NCBI GenBank assembly: GCA_027335985.1
Contig: DAHWGX010000037.1
Span: 1 to 16,409 of the forward strand
From: Nitrospirota bacterium
GTDB lineage: Bacteria > Nitrospirota_A > Leptospirillia > Leptospirillales > Leptospirillaceae
Direction: 5' to 3'
Length of the DNA: 16,409 bases
The position numbers and the translations under genes were made by a program. Every line of letters starts with the position of its first letter. The first letter of the stretch is position 1. The notes under the pieces were generated by a model. That model saw only the letters and a program-made list of their open reading frames with translations. It was not told the origin of the DNA and did no database searches. Positions 7,202-13,800 of this stretch are shown one piece after another.

Positions 7202-7548
7202 ATGACGATCATCGATCCCCTGGCGCTTCATCCCGAGGCGGTTCCGGTCGTCGCCGAGTGGCTTTTTACGGAAGTGGGGCCCTCGACGTCCCGCGGTCGA
7301 CCTTGGGGGAGGCGGCAACCCGTCTTTCCGAAAGGGCGAACCCTCAGAGGCTTCCCATCGCCTGGGTCGCGCTCTCTGTGACGGGATCCCGTTGGCGATG
7401 GCCAGTTTGCTGGAAGGGGAAGAGGACAGCGATGTATTCGGGCCCTGGCTGGCCGGCCAGCGTCCATACGGTTTCTTCGGCCCGGAGGTCGGGGTTGGCA
7501 AGCGCGCTTGTGCGCCATGCCGAAAAGAAGGTTCCCGATGGGATCTGA
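7202..7548 (+). pseudogene. GNAT acetyltransferase pseudogene with several indels
   Basis: ATG 7202 after GAGAGA starts a GNAT (MTIIDPLALHPEAV, then VAEWLFTE). Around 7275 one base is missing and the next frame continues LDVPRSTLGEAATRLSERAN and LPIAWVAL. Near 7375 another base is lost and a third frame gives DGIPLAMASLLEGEEDSDVF and GPWLA. At about 7451-7460 a GGCC tetranucleotide appears duplicated, returning to the second frame for ASVHT and GLASALVRHAEKKV, ending at TGA 7546-7548. The reconstructed order matches a normal GNAT of about 150 residues. The lesions point to genuine decay. The 66 bases before it hold no other feature. Confidence 0.75.
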
Positions 7549-7607
7549 ACGCCTTCTTCTGACCACGGCAAGGCCAACATTTGGGAAAAACCGGAGAGAG
7601 GAAAGAC

Positions 7608-8453
7608 ATGTCGGCACCGGAGTTCGTAGTGCATACAATCACCTCGGGACAGGAGACCTTCCTGACCAACGCCTTTCTGGTGGAAACGGCAGAGTCGCTG
7701 ATAGCCGTGGACACGATGATGACCGTGAGCGACGCCCGGATTCTTCGCCGACGTGCCGATGCGATCGGCAAGCCTCTTCGCGCCGTTCTCGTTACCCACG
7801 GCCACCCAGACCACTACAACGGGACGGGTGAACTTCTGGAGGGCCTGGAGGAGATCCCCGTGATCGCCACAAAAAATGTCGAGATGACGATGCGTCGGAC
7901 CGACGACGCCAAGGAGGTCCGGTGGCGACCGGTCTTCGGGGAGGAGTGGCCGAGGGAACGGATCTTCCCCGACCGCCTCGTCTCCGACGGGGAGACGCTG
8001 ACCGTCGACGGGGTTCCCTTCGCCGTCCGGGAACTGGGTCCGGGAGAATCCTTCTGCGACCTGTACTGGGCGGTCGGAACCGGTTACCGGGCGATCTTTG
8101 TCGGGGATGTGGTCTTTGGCGGGGTCCACTCCTTCATGAACGACGGCCATACCTCGGACTGGCTCGGGAGTCTCGACGTTCTGGAAGCGGAACTGTCCGC
8201 GAGGGACATTCTTTATCCCGGCCACGGGGATCCCGGCCCGCCCACCGGCATGATTTCCGCCCAGCGGCGTTATCTCCTTCGCTACCGAAAGACGGTCCGG
8301 GAATTGTCCACGGGACGGCCATTCCTTTTGCCCGGGGACAAGGAGGAACTCGTCCGGGCCATGAAGGAAATTCTCCCCACGGACGCACTGGAAGGGTTCA
8401 TCGCCGCCGGAGCCGACGCGGTCGCCTCCGAGTTGTCGGCCGGATGTGACTGA
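7608..8453 (+). CDS. Metallo-beta-lactamase-fold hydrolase
   Basis: The protein has 281 residues from ATG 7608, which is preferred over TTG 7581 because GGAGAGAGGA lies just upstream. It contains the metal-binding motif HGHPDH at residues 64-69, Asp167 in FVGDVVFGG and His206 in LYPGHGDPG. The usual second-site His segment reads GPGESFCD, with Glu in place of His. That is seen in some MBL hydrolases but may mean altered metal binding. A C-terminal helical region (LLRYRKTVREL) follows the core. There is no signal peptide, so it is probably cytoplasmic. The substrate cannot be assigned; lactones and thioesters are possible for the superfamily. Confidence 0.85.
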   Translation: MSAPEFVVHTITSGQETFLTNAFLVETAESLIAVDTMMTVSDARILRRRADAIGKPLRAVLVTHGHPDHYNGTGELLEGLEEIPVIATKNVEMTMRRTDDAKEVRWRPVFGEEWPRERIFPDRLVSDGETLTVDGVPFAVRELGPGESFCDLYWAVGTGYRAIFVGDVVFGGVHSFMNDGHTSDWLGSLDVLEAELSARDILYPGHGDPGPPTGMISAQRRYLLRYRKTVRELSTGRPFLLPGDKEELVRAMKEILPTDALEGFIAAGADAVASELSAGCD

Positions 8454-8495
8454 ATAGAGGGAAGAATCGGCTCCGCCATCCAGGAACGGGAATTC

Positions 8496-8794
8496 ATGCT
8501 GCAAAGGATCGACAAACACCTTTGGATTGCTGCGGAGATCCGCTACGGATTTTCGGAGTCGTCCTTGGCCGGCGCATGACGGTGATCGCGCTGCCGGACG
8601 GAGACCTGCTCGTGGTCGAAGCGTCTTTTCGACCCGAATGGGACGGAAAAGGTTCCCTGCGTTTCACGGAAGGACCACAAAGAGTGCCGCACTCTTTGTC
8701 GATCAGAGGGTTCGCGTGGACGATGGCCGGATTTTCCGAACCGGCCTTCGAGAGAAAGTCGATATTTGAAAGGGCCAAATTTTGCTTGACTTGA
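8496..8794 (+). pseudogene. DUF4336-like remnant, frameshifted and truncated
   Basis: ATG 8496 opens MLQRIDKHLWIAAE. One base is then missing near 8538 and the next frame reads DPLRIFGVVLGRRMTVIALP and DGDLLVV. This matches the N-terminal third of DUF4336 proteins, an uncharacterised MBL-like family ('LWV..PLR..G...GxRMTVxRLPDGxLLL'). Recognisable homology ends near 8640. The rest of the frame (to TGA 8792) has no family pattern and contains a perfect palindrome, so about two thirds of the gene are missing. It accounts for most of the otherwise gene-free 8454-8820 interval. Confidence 0.55.
8677..8699. repeat. Perfect 23-bp palindrome (11-1-11)
   Basis: ACAAAGAGTGC is followed by a single C and then its exact reverse complement GCACTCTTTGT. 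It lies inside the DUF4336 remnant, about 87 bases before the TetR -35 box. A one-base loop is too tight for a normal RNA hairpin, so a protein-binding site or a recombination scar is more likely. No second copy was noticed in the window. Confidence 0.6.
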
Positions 8795-8815
8795 AAGTTA
8801 TCGATTGCTAACCTT
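8786..8815 (+). promoter_or_regulatory. TetR-module promoter P1 with overlapping operator
   Basis: The -35 box TTGACT (8786-8791) and -10 box TAACCT (8809-8814) are separated by exactly 17 bases. The spacer and -10 form an inverted repeat, AAAGTTA (8794-8800), eight bases, TAACCTT (8809-8815), with one mismatch. The same element occurs at 10429-10458; over 30 aligned positions 24 are identical. Transcription should start at about 8820-8821, at the TetR ATG. Binding of the TetR product here would block polymerase, giving autorepression. Confidence 0.7.
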
Positions 8816-8820
8816 GAGCC

Positions 8821-9432
8821 ATGCGCTCGGAATTGTCCTCTTTTGCTCCGGGATTTCCCGAAGAGCCCCCCTCGAAGCAAGCCATTCTGCAGGAGGCCCT
8901 GCGCCTGTTTGTCCGTGACGGCCTTTGCGAAACAAGCCTCCGGGATATTGCAGGCGCCACGGGATACAGCAACACAGTACTGTACAAGTTTTTCGACAGC
9001 AAGGACGCCCTTGCGATCGACCTCTTCGAGCGCTGCTATGGCGAGTTGGTCCGGGGGGTGGCTCAGGCCATGTCTTCGCGCCATTCGTTCCAGGAAGATC
9101 TGGAGGCTTTGGTGGGGTTTTATGTCCGCTTTCTGGACCGGAGCCTCGATGCTGTCCTTTACGTCCACGAGAATCTGCGTCTCTATTGGCCCCAGGTCAG
9201 CGAGAAAACGCGAACGGTGCCCCTGGTCGGACTGTTGGCCGACTGGATCGGCAAAGGAAAATCCGAGGGGGCGATCGACCCGGAAGGAACCACCAGTCTT
9301 TTGGTGACCCTGACCATCGGTTTTCTTGGGCAGTTTGCACGGATGCTGTATTTCCGGGAGTGCGATCCTCCGGCCGTCCGATGGCAAGACGAGATCGAGA
9401 CCCTTCTGCTTCGTGCCCTCGCCCAAAGATAG
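8821..9432 (+). CDS. TetR/AcrR family transcriptional repressor
   Basis: The 203-residue protein has the N-terminal TetR helix-turn-helix: TSLRDIAGATGYSNTVLYKFF at residues 38-58, preceded by ILQEALRLFVRDG. The rest is the all-helical ligand-binding/dimerisation domain (for example LYVHENLRLYWPQVSEKT). ATG 8821 lies only seven bases from the -10 box and no Shine-Dalgarno is present, so translation is probably leaderless. It is followed after 17 bases by the hydrolase gene and probably shares its transcript. It likely represses its own promoter and the SRPBCC-MBL promoter through the shared operator; the inducer is unknown and may be a substrate of the neighbouring hydrolases. Confidence 0.9.
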   Translation: MRSELSSFAPGFPEEPPSKQAILQEALRLFVRDGLCETSLRDIAGATGYSNTVLYKFFDSKDALAIDLFERCYGELVRGVAQAMSSRHSFQEDLEALVGFYVRFLDRSLDAVLYVHENLRLYWPQVSEKTRTVPLVGLLADWIGKGKSEGAIDPEGTTSLLVTLTIGFLGQFARMLYFRECDPPAVRWQDEIETLLLRALAQR

Positions 9433-9449
9433 AGAAGGGAGACATTAGA

Positions 9450-10454
9450 ATGGGATCCGTCAGTTTGCTGGAACGCGTGTCTGTCGGAAACGACTTCCAA
9501 TGGATTTTCGTGAGAGGCGAAAGGCGCGACCTTCCGGTACTTCTGCTTGTACAGGCCGGGCCGGGATTTCCCATTATTCACGAGGCGGATGCCTTGCAAA
9601 AGTGCCTGCGATGGGAAGACTCGTACCGGGTCGTCTACTGGGACCTGCGGGGATGCGGAAAGTCCTTCCATCCGGACGTCTCTTTCGGAGACGCGCCTCT
9701 GGAGAGACTCGTGCTGGATATTCGGGGGATGATCGATCTTCTTCTCGATCGACTGGAGGTTTCGGAACTCACCCTGCTCGGATTTTCTCTTGGAGCCAGC
9801 CTGTCCGCCCTTGCGGCACGGCGTTCTCCCAAGGGAATCCATTCCTTCATAGGGGTCGGAACGGATATTTGCATTGCGCAAAGCGATCTGATGGTCAGGG
9901 ATTTCCTGTGGCAGGAGGCGATCCGGCGGAATCACAGGAAAGCTCTCCGGGCCCTCAAGAATCTCGGGGAGCCTCCTTACACGAGGAGCGCGCCTTTTAT
10001 GGAACGGGCGAAATGGGTGACGGAGTTCGGAGGCATTGACCGGGCCGAACGATACGGATCTCTCCTGCGGAAGAACCTCTGGCGTCTTTTTTCCTCGTCG
10101 GCCTACTCCGTGAAAGAGGGGATCCGGGCGCTCGGAGGGCTTTCCGCGGTGCAGGACGACCTTCTTCCCGCAGTGAAGGATCTGGATCTCTTTCATCAGG
10201 TTCCGACCCTGGAGGTCCCCGCATTCCTCATTCAGGGTCGACACGACAAGGTCGCTCCGGGTCTCCTGACCCGGCGCTACTTTGACCTCCTTGATGCCCC
10301 GAAGGGGAAAGAGCTGTTGTGGTTCGATTCTTCCGCCCACATGCCGCACTACGAGGAACCCGGGCGGTTTGCGGCTTTTCTGAAAGAGACGGGACCCGGC
10401 AGGAGCGGCCAGAAAGGACAAAAAATTTTTGACCGGAAAGTTATCAAATGCTAA
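9450..10454 (+). CDS. Alpha/beta hydrolase (S33, proline iminopeptidase-like)
   Basis: The 334-residue protein starts at ATG 9450 after an AAGGGAG Shine-Dalgarno, 17 bases from the TetR stop. It has the S33 pattern: QAGPGFP (HGGPG equivalent, with the His replaced by Gln and one Gly by Ala), VVYWDLRGCGKSF, nucleophile Ser in TLLGFSLGASLSAL, acid Asp in IQGRHDKVAP and His in SSAHMPHYEEP. There is no signal peptide. It is likely a cytoplasmic esterase, lactonase or aminopeptidase-like enzyme induced with the TetR gene. Its stop codon TAA (10452-10454) is also the first three bases of the -10 box of the next promoter. The last ~15 residues are encoded by that promoter/operator. Confidence 0.85.
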   Translation: MGSVSLLERVSVGNDFQWIFVRGERRDLPVLLLVQAGPGFPIIHEADALQKCLRWEDSYRVVYWDLRGCGKSFHPDVSFGDAPLERLVLDIRGMIDLLLDRLEVSELTLLGFSLGASLSALAARRSPKGIHSFIGVGTDICIAQSDLMVRDFLWQEAIRRNHRKALRALKNLGEPPYTRSAPFMERAKWVTEFGGIDRAERYGSLLRKNLWRLFSSSAYSVKEGIRALGGLSAVQDDLLPAVKDLDLFHQVPTLEVPAFLIQGRHDKVAPGLLTRRYFDLLDAPKGKELLWFDSSAHMPHYEEPGRFAAFLKETGPGRSGQKGQKIFDRKVIKC

Positions 10455-10460
10455 CTTCCG
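10429..10460 (+). promoter_or_regulatory. TetR-module promoter P2 with the same operator
   Basis: TTGACC (10429-10434), 17 bases, then TAACTT (10452-10457) form a sigma70-like promoter inside the end of the hydrolase gene. The operator arms AAAGTTA (10437-10443) and TAACTT (10452-10457) are eight bases apart as in P1. Outer bases extend the symmetry: CCGGA on the left and TCCGG on the right. Transcription should begin near 10464, leaving a leader of about 20 bases that contains the Shine-Dalgarno of the SRPBCC gene. Confidence 0.7.
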
Positions 10461-10484
10461 GGATCCATGGAAGGAGGAATGCCG

Positions 10485-10943
10485 ATGGCAGTGGTTGTTG
10501 AAACGGAGATCGAGATACGTGCCCCCCTGGCCCATGCATGGAAGATCCTGACGGATTTTTCTCGATACGGGGAATGGAATCCCCTGATCGTCCGGGCCAC
10601 CGGCCCGTTGGTACCGGGGAGTCGGATCGCGGTTTCAGTGAGTCTGCCGGGACGGGAAGCAATGATTTTCCGTCCCACTCTTGTTGTTCTGGAAGAGGAG
10701 AAGGAACTCCGGTGGCGCGGCTCCCTGGCCGTTCCCGGTCTTTTCAGCGGGGAACATGCGTTTATCGTGACGGAACGGGATGGCGGCATCCTGCAATTCG
10801 TGCACCGGGAACACTTTCGCGGACTTCTGGTCCCGCTCTTGTCCCGGCGATGGTTCGAACGAGTCCGTCACGGATTCGAGGGGATGAATGAGGCCCTGAA
10901 GGCGCGGGCGGAAAAGAACGGCATTGAATTTTTCAAGGAATGA
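10485..10943 (+). CDS. SRPBCC (START/polyketide cyclase-like) family protein
   Basis: The 152-residue product shows the SRPBCC start pattern VETEIEIRAPLAHAWKILTD, FSRYGEWNPL, a central strand region (LVVLEEEKELRWRGSL) and a C-terminal amphipathic helix (FERVRHGFEGMNEALKARAE). SRPBCC proteins form a deep hydrophobic pocket for lipids, polyketides or aromatic ligands. ATG 10485 is chosen because AAGGAGG (10471-10477) lies seven bases upstream; ATG 10467 and 10479 are too close to or upstream of that site. It is the first gene of the P2 operon, 28 bases before the lactonase-like gene, and may bind or present its substrate (inference). Confidence 0.82.
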   Translation: MAVVVETEIEIRAPLAHAWKILTDFSRYGEWNPLIVRATGPLVPGSRIAVSVSLPGREAMIFRPTLVVLEEEKELRWRGSLAVPGLFSGEHAFIVTERDGGILQFVHREHFRGLLVPLLSRRWFERVRHGFEGMNEALKARAEKNGIEFFKE

Positions 10944-10971
10944 AGAAAAACGGGAGGGGGGAGGGAAAAAG

Positions 10972-11823
10972 ATGTCGGTTCGTCTTTATCCGTTACGGAC
11001 GGGATCCGTTCGCCTCAAGGCGGCCCAGTGTGCCCGGAAGCCGGGAGGACCGCTTCGTGTCCTCGTCGATCCCCAATGGAGCGATCCTCTCCCCATCTAT
11101 GCCTGGCTGATCGATCATCCGGAAGGGCCGATCGTGGTGGACACGGGAGAAACATGCCGCGCGATGATCCCCGGGTATTTTCCCACCTGGCATCCCTACT
11201 ACCGCTGGGCGGTCGAGATGGATGTCGGGGAGGAGGACGAGATCGGTCACCGGCTGTCCCGATTGGGGATCGCTCCCTCCGATGTCCGGACGGTGGTCCT
11301 GACGCATTTCCATACCGACCATGCGGGAGGGTTGCCCCATTTTCCGAGGAGCCGGATTTGGGTTTCTTCCGGAGAGCTTGACGTTGCCCAGGGATTCCTC
11401 GGTCGGATCCGGGGCTATCTTCCGAATCGGTGGCCTTCCGGACTCGATCTCCGGAAAATCCCTTTCGGACGGGAGTCCTTTGGCCCTTTTCAGGCCGGGT
11501 ATCCATTGACGCAATCTGGCGATGTGACGATCGTTCCCACCCCGGGACATACGCCCGGACATGTGTCGGTCCTCGTCTCGATCGATGGGGTCGGCTATTT
11601 TCTGGCCGGCGATGCAAGCTATTCCGAGAGGGCCTTGCTGGAAAGCCTCCCGGACGGCGTCACGACCGATCCCCGGAAAGCGATTGAAACTCTCGAAAGG
11701 ATTCTTCTCTTTGCCAGTCAACGCCCGCTCGTCTATCTCCCGGCCCACGATCCGGAATCGGTCCACAGACTCGAGACCCGAAAAACTCTTTCCATCCTGC
11801 GAGGAGAAGGGCCAGGGTCTTAA
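10972..11823 (+). CDS. Metallo-beta-lactamase-fold hydrolase, N-acyl-homoserine-lactonase-like
   Basis: The 283-residue protein has a complete dinuclear zinc site: HFHTDH at residues 112-117, His193 in TPGHTPGHVSV, Asp214 in LAGDASYSE and His259 in LPAHDPES. The order and spacing (HxHxDH, then GHTPGHxS, GDA) match the AiiA/AttM lactonase branch of the superfamily. IVVDTGE at 54-60 is the usual first strand. Quorum-quenching or other lactone hydrolysis is therefore plausible but unproven. The start ATG 10972 follows GGAGGG; TTG 10924 would overlap the SRPBCC gene and lacks a good site. It is cytoplasmic and closes the P2 operon. Confidence 0.85.
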   Translation: MSVRLYPLRTGSVRLKAAQCARKPGGPLRVLVDPQWSDPLPIYAWLIDHPEGPIVVDTGETCRAMIPGYFPTWHPYYRWAVEMDVGEEDEIGHRLSRLGIAPSDVRTVVLTHFHTDHAGGLPHFPRSRIWVSSGELDVAQGFLGRIRGYLPNRWPSGLDLRKIPFGRESFGPFQAGYPLTQSGDVTIVPTPGHTPGHVSVLVSIDGVGYFLAGDASYSERALLESLPDGVTTDPRKAIETLERILLFASQRPLVYLPAHDPESVHRLETRKTLSILRGEGPGS

Positions 11824-11843
11824 ATCGCCATTATCGGAGGACG

Positions 11844-11855
11844 GAAACCGGTTTC
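11844..11855. repeat. 12-bp palindrome in the convergent intergenic gap
   Basis: GAAACCGGTTTC is a perfect 12-bp palindrome just after the MBL stop, between the convergent MBL and MarR genes (gap 11824-11928). No poly-T follows, so it is not a standard terminator. A short 5-bp TTCGG/CCGAA stem lies a little further on. A bidirectional terminator cannot be confirmed. Confidence 0.35.
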
Positions 11856-11928
11856 AAGCGGATGACGCGTTCGGGGATCGGAGCCGAATCTCTCCAAAAT
11901 CCCCCGCTCCCGAGAGTCTGAGCCATCC

Positions 11929-12384
11929 TTACTCCTCCCGGAGGAGAGTCCTGAGCGACCGGACGAGATCCGGAAGCTCCCGCTCCATCCTCCCGAAAAA
12001 ATGCCGGTCCGCGGTTTCGACCGCCGGGAGGGAGCGGCCGAGCCGGTCGATGCCCGCTTCCGTCAGCACCGGACTCCGGACGCGTTCGTCCGGCGACCGT
12101 TTTCGTTCGATCAGTCCCTTCCTTTCGAGAAATCTCAGAATCTGGGAGGCGGTATTGACGTCCAGTTTCATGTGGCGGGCCACGTCGGCCTGGCTGATCG
12201 GGCGTCCCCTCCGTCCGAGCCAGGCGACCGACGCCAGGGCGACGAACTGGGGATGGGTCAGGTCGAACGGTTCGAGGGCTTTCTCTATCGATCGGCGCCA
12301 TTGGGAACTGACTTGCCAGAGCAGCAATCCCGGACTTTCCTCGGCCTTTTCGAACCGGCTTTTCGTCCAGTCAAACCCGCTCAT
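11929..12384 (-). CDS. MarR family transcriptional regulator
   Basis: The 151-residue protein starts at the ATG complementary to 12382-12384 (MSGFDWTKSRFEKAEE), with a GGGGGT Shine-Dalgarno. It has a MarR winged helix-turn-helix: LTHPQFVALASVAWL, then ISQADVARHMKLDVNTASQI as HTH, LRFLERKGLIERKRSPDERV as wing, and a C-terminal dimerisation helix. It is the last gene of the SRPBCC-EVE-MarR operon and overlaps the EVE gene by 14 bases. The perfect palindrome in the operon promoter at 13264-13284 is its likely target, giving autoregulation. Confidence 0.88.
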   Translation of the reverse strand: MSGFDWTKSRFEKAEESPGLLLWQVSSQWRRSIEKALEPFDLTHPQFVALASVAWLGRRGRPISQADVARHMKLDVNTASQILRFLERKGLIERKRSPDERVRSPVLTEAGIDRLGRSLPAVETADRHFFGRMERELPDLVRSLRTLLREE

Positions 12385-12823
12385 CGTCAACCCCCATCGC
12401 CCGGGCGATGATCGCAAAGTCGGTGGAGGGAATCTCCAGGAATCCGAATCGAAAGACCGCCCCCCAGCAAGCCGGGTCCCGAATGAAGCTCAGGAGGGGA
12501 AGGAGGGGCCGGATCGGAGCCTCGACGGTGGCCTGAATGTATGCGGCGCTTCGCCGGAAGGGAACGAATCCCCGGCCCATGTCGAACGGATAGACCTCGC
12601 TTCCCGTGATCAGGCCTATGGCCACGAAGCGCTGGCAGGGCGCGCTCTCCCCGAAACGCTCCCGTGGAGCGTAATAGACCAGGACGTCTCCAGCGACCAT
12701 CCGGCGAAGGGGGGCGGCCTTGCCGTGGCAGAGTTGCGCGAAGCCGCCGACCACTCCCTTCAACGCATGGTCCCGGCTTGCCACCCCGATCCAGAATCCA
12801 CGGGAGCCTTCCGGCGTCTTCAC
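12371..12823 (-). CDS. EVE domain-containing protein
   Basis: The 150-residue product is an EVE (PUA-like) domain protein: SRGFWIGVASRDHALKGV at the start, GGFAQLCHGKAAPLRRM and GDVLVYYAP next, and FVAIGLITGSEVYPFDMG in the centre. EVE domains read modified bases in DNA or RNA and often appear in restriction or antiphage settings; standalone ones like this have no fixed role. The start is GTG at 12823-12821, overlapping the SRPBCC stop as GTGA, and homology begins about nine residues in. Translation is probably coupled to the upstream SRPBCC gene. Confidence 0.85.
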   Translation of the reverse strand: MKTPEGSRGFWIGVASRDHALKGVVGGFAQLCHGKAAPLRRMVAGDVLVYYAPRERFGESAPCQRFVAIGLITGSEVYPFDMGRGFVPFRRSAAYIQATVEAPIRPLLPLLSFIRDPACWGAVFRFGFLEIPSTDFAIIARAMGVDDERV

Positions 12824-13245
12824 TGGGCGCCCCTTTCGGCCATACGGGCGAGGGTGTCCATGGCCTTCGGAAGCTCCCTCCTGAAGGAGGGGCCCATGAG
12901 AAACGCGTAAAGGAATCCCATCGGGCCATGGAAGCTGACCCGATGGACGAATTCGATCCGCCCGTTCTCCAGGGGGCTCCAACGGTGCTCGAATCTCAGG
13001 CGGCCAAACGGAAGCCGCGATTCGTCGGAGAAGCCCCGTTCGGGATCCGCCCACAGGAGAACGAAGGGGACTTCCGGGCCGCCCTTCGGTTTGATGAGGC
13101 CGGTAGATCCTTCCTCGAAGGCTCCTTCCAGCCGGATCCACGCGATCCCGTGGTCCCACCGGGGCCAGCTTTCGACGTCGGACCAGATCTTCCAGAGTGC
13201 ATCCGGCGTAGCGCAGGCGTCCGCGCGGCATTCGATCGGCTTCAT
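12820..13245 (-). CDS. SRPBCC family protein
   Basis: The 141-residue protein begins MKPIECRADACATPDALWKI and WSDVESWPRWDHGI, a standard SRPBCC start ('..pa..VW.v.sDve.wp.W'). It ends in an amphipathic helix with ELPKAMDTLARMAERGAQ. Such proteins bind hydrophobic ligands; the partner is unknown. It is the first gene of the minus-strand operon. The ATG is supported by AAGGAGG four bases upstream. It is clearly different from the SRPBCC protein at 10485, so it is not a recent duplicate. Confidence 0.85.
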   Translation of the reverse strand: MKPIECRADACATPDALWKIWSDVESWPRWDHGIAWIRLEGAFEEGSTGLIKPKGGPEVPFVLLWADPERGFSDESRLPFGRLRFEHRWSPLENGRIEFVHRVSFHGPMGFLYAFLMGPSFRRELPKAMDTLARMAERGAQ

Positions 13246-13260
13246 CGTTCCTCCTTGCAG

Positions 13261-13304
13261 TATGTATACATATTATATGTATACGTATTATTATGCCAAG
13301 TCAA
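13261..13304 (-). promoter_or_regulatory. Promoter of the SRPBCC-EVE-MarR operon with a perfect palindromic operator
   Basis: On the minus strand, -35 TTGACT (13304-13299) and -10 TACATA (13281-13276) are 17 bases apart. The half-sites GTATACATA and TATGTATAC with TTA between them form a perfect 9-3-9 inverted repeat at 13264-13284. With one mismatch the repeat extends to 12-bp arms over 13261-13287. It covers the -10 box and the expected start point. An AT-rich palindrome at this position is typical of MarR operators, so the MarR gene of the operon is the likely ligand-controlled repressor. Confidence 0.75.
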
Positions 13305-13350
13305 TCTTCATTCCGAATATGCGCCGGGGGGGCCGGAACAGTCCCGTCGT

Positions 13351-13800
13351 TCAGAGGGAAGAGGGTCGCTTCCCGGACAGCCTGAGGCCGTCGCAGACGT
13401 TCAGGGCCATGAGAACCATCTGGACGATTCCGACGGCCAGTTCGACCGACTGGACCGCGAAAAAGGCGGCGTCGAAGCGGCCGGCCGCCGCCATCCCGTT
13501 CAGGACCAGGGCGGCGGGGACCAGCACGAGGAGTCCGTTGGCGGCGACGACGCGCATGCGCTTCGTCTTTTTCGCGATCAGGGGCTCTCTCCGGTCCTTC
13601 CCGAGCATCGTGCCGGTGAGCCCCGTCAGGATCAGGAGCGGTACGAGGAAAAAAAGACCGAAGACGATCGTCCTTTTGACGAAGGCTATGGCCGGATGGT
13701 CGAGGAACAGCTCCGACACGGCGGTCGAAACCCAGAAGGAGGCGATGCAGATCATGGCCAGGGCGCCGGATGCGGCATGAAAGACAGGCTTCATTTTCAT
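13351..13800 (-). CDS. Small four-helix integral membrane protein, function unknown
   Basis: The 149-residue product has about four hydrophobic segments: around residues 8-29 (AASGALAMICIASFWVSTAV), 42-64 (IVFGLFFLVPLLILTGLTGT), 83-103 (VVAANGLLVLVPAALVLNGM) and 113-137 (FAVQSVELAVGIVQMVLMAL). Short basic loops (KDRREPLIAKKTKRMR) suggest orientation. It resembles uncharacterised transmembrane proteins found in many proteobacteria; no enzymatic motif is visible. ATG 13800 overlaps the MarR stop as ATGA and is preceded by AAGGAG. The two genes are co-transcribed, so the protein is probably a MarR-controlled membrane component. Confidence 0.75.
   Translation of the reverse strand: MKMKPVFHAASGALAMICIASFWVSTAVSELFLDHPAIAFVKRTIVFGLFFLVPLLILTGLTGTMLGKDRREPLIAKKTKRMRVVAANGLLVLVPAALVLNGMAAAGRFDAAFFAVQSVELAVGIVQMVLMALNVCDGLRLSGKRPSSL

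Noticed and set aside
8269..8286. GTTATC...GCTACC resembling the TetR operator, inside the MBL gene
   Set aside because: The half-sites are six rather than four bases apart, GCTAAC is altered to GCTACC, and no promoter boxes flank it; chance match.
1..8800. Integron cassette array
   Set aside because: Gene content fits, but no integrase and no paired RYYYAAC/GTTRRRY core sites were found in the intergenic gaps read by eye.
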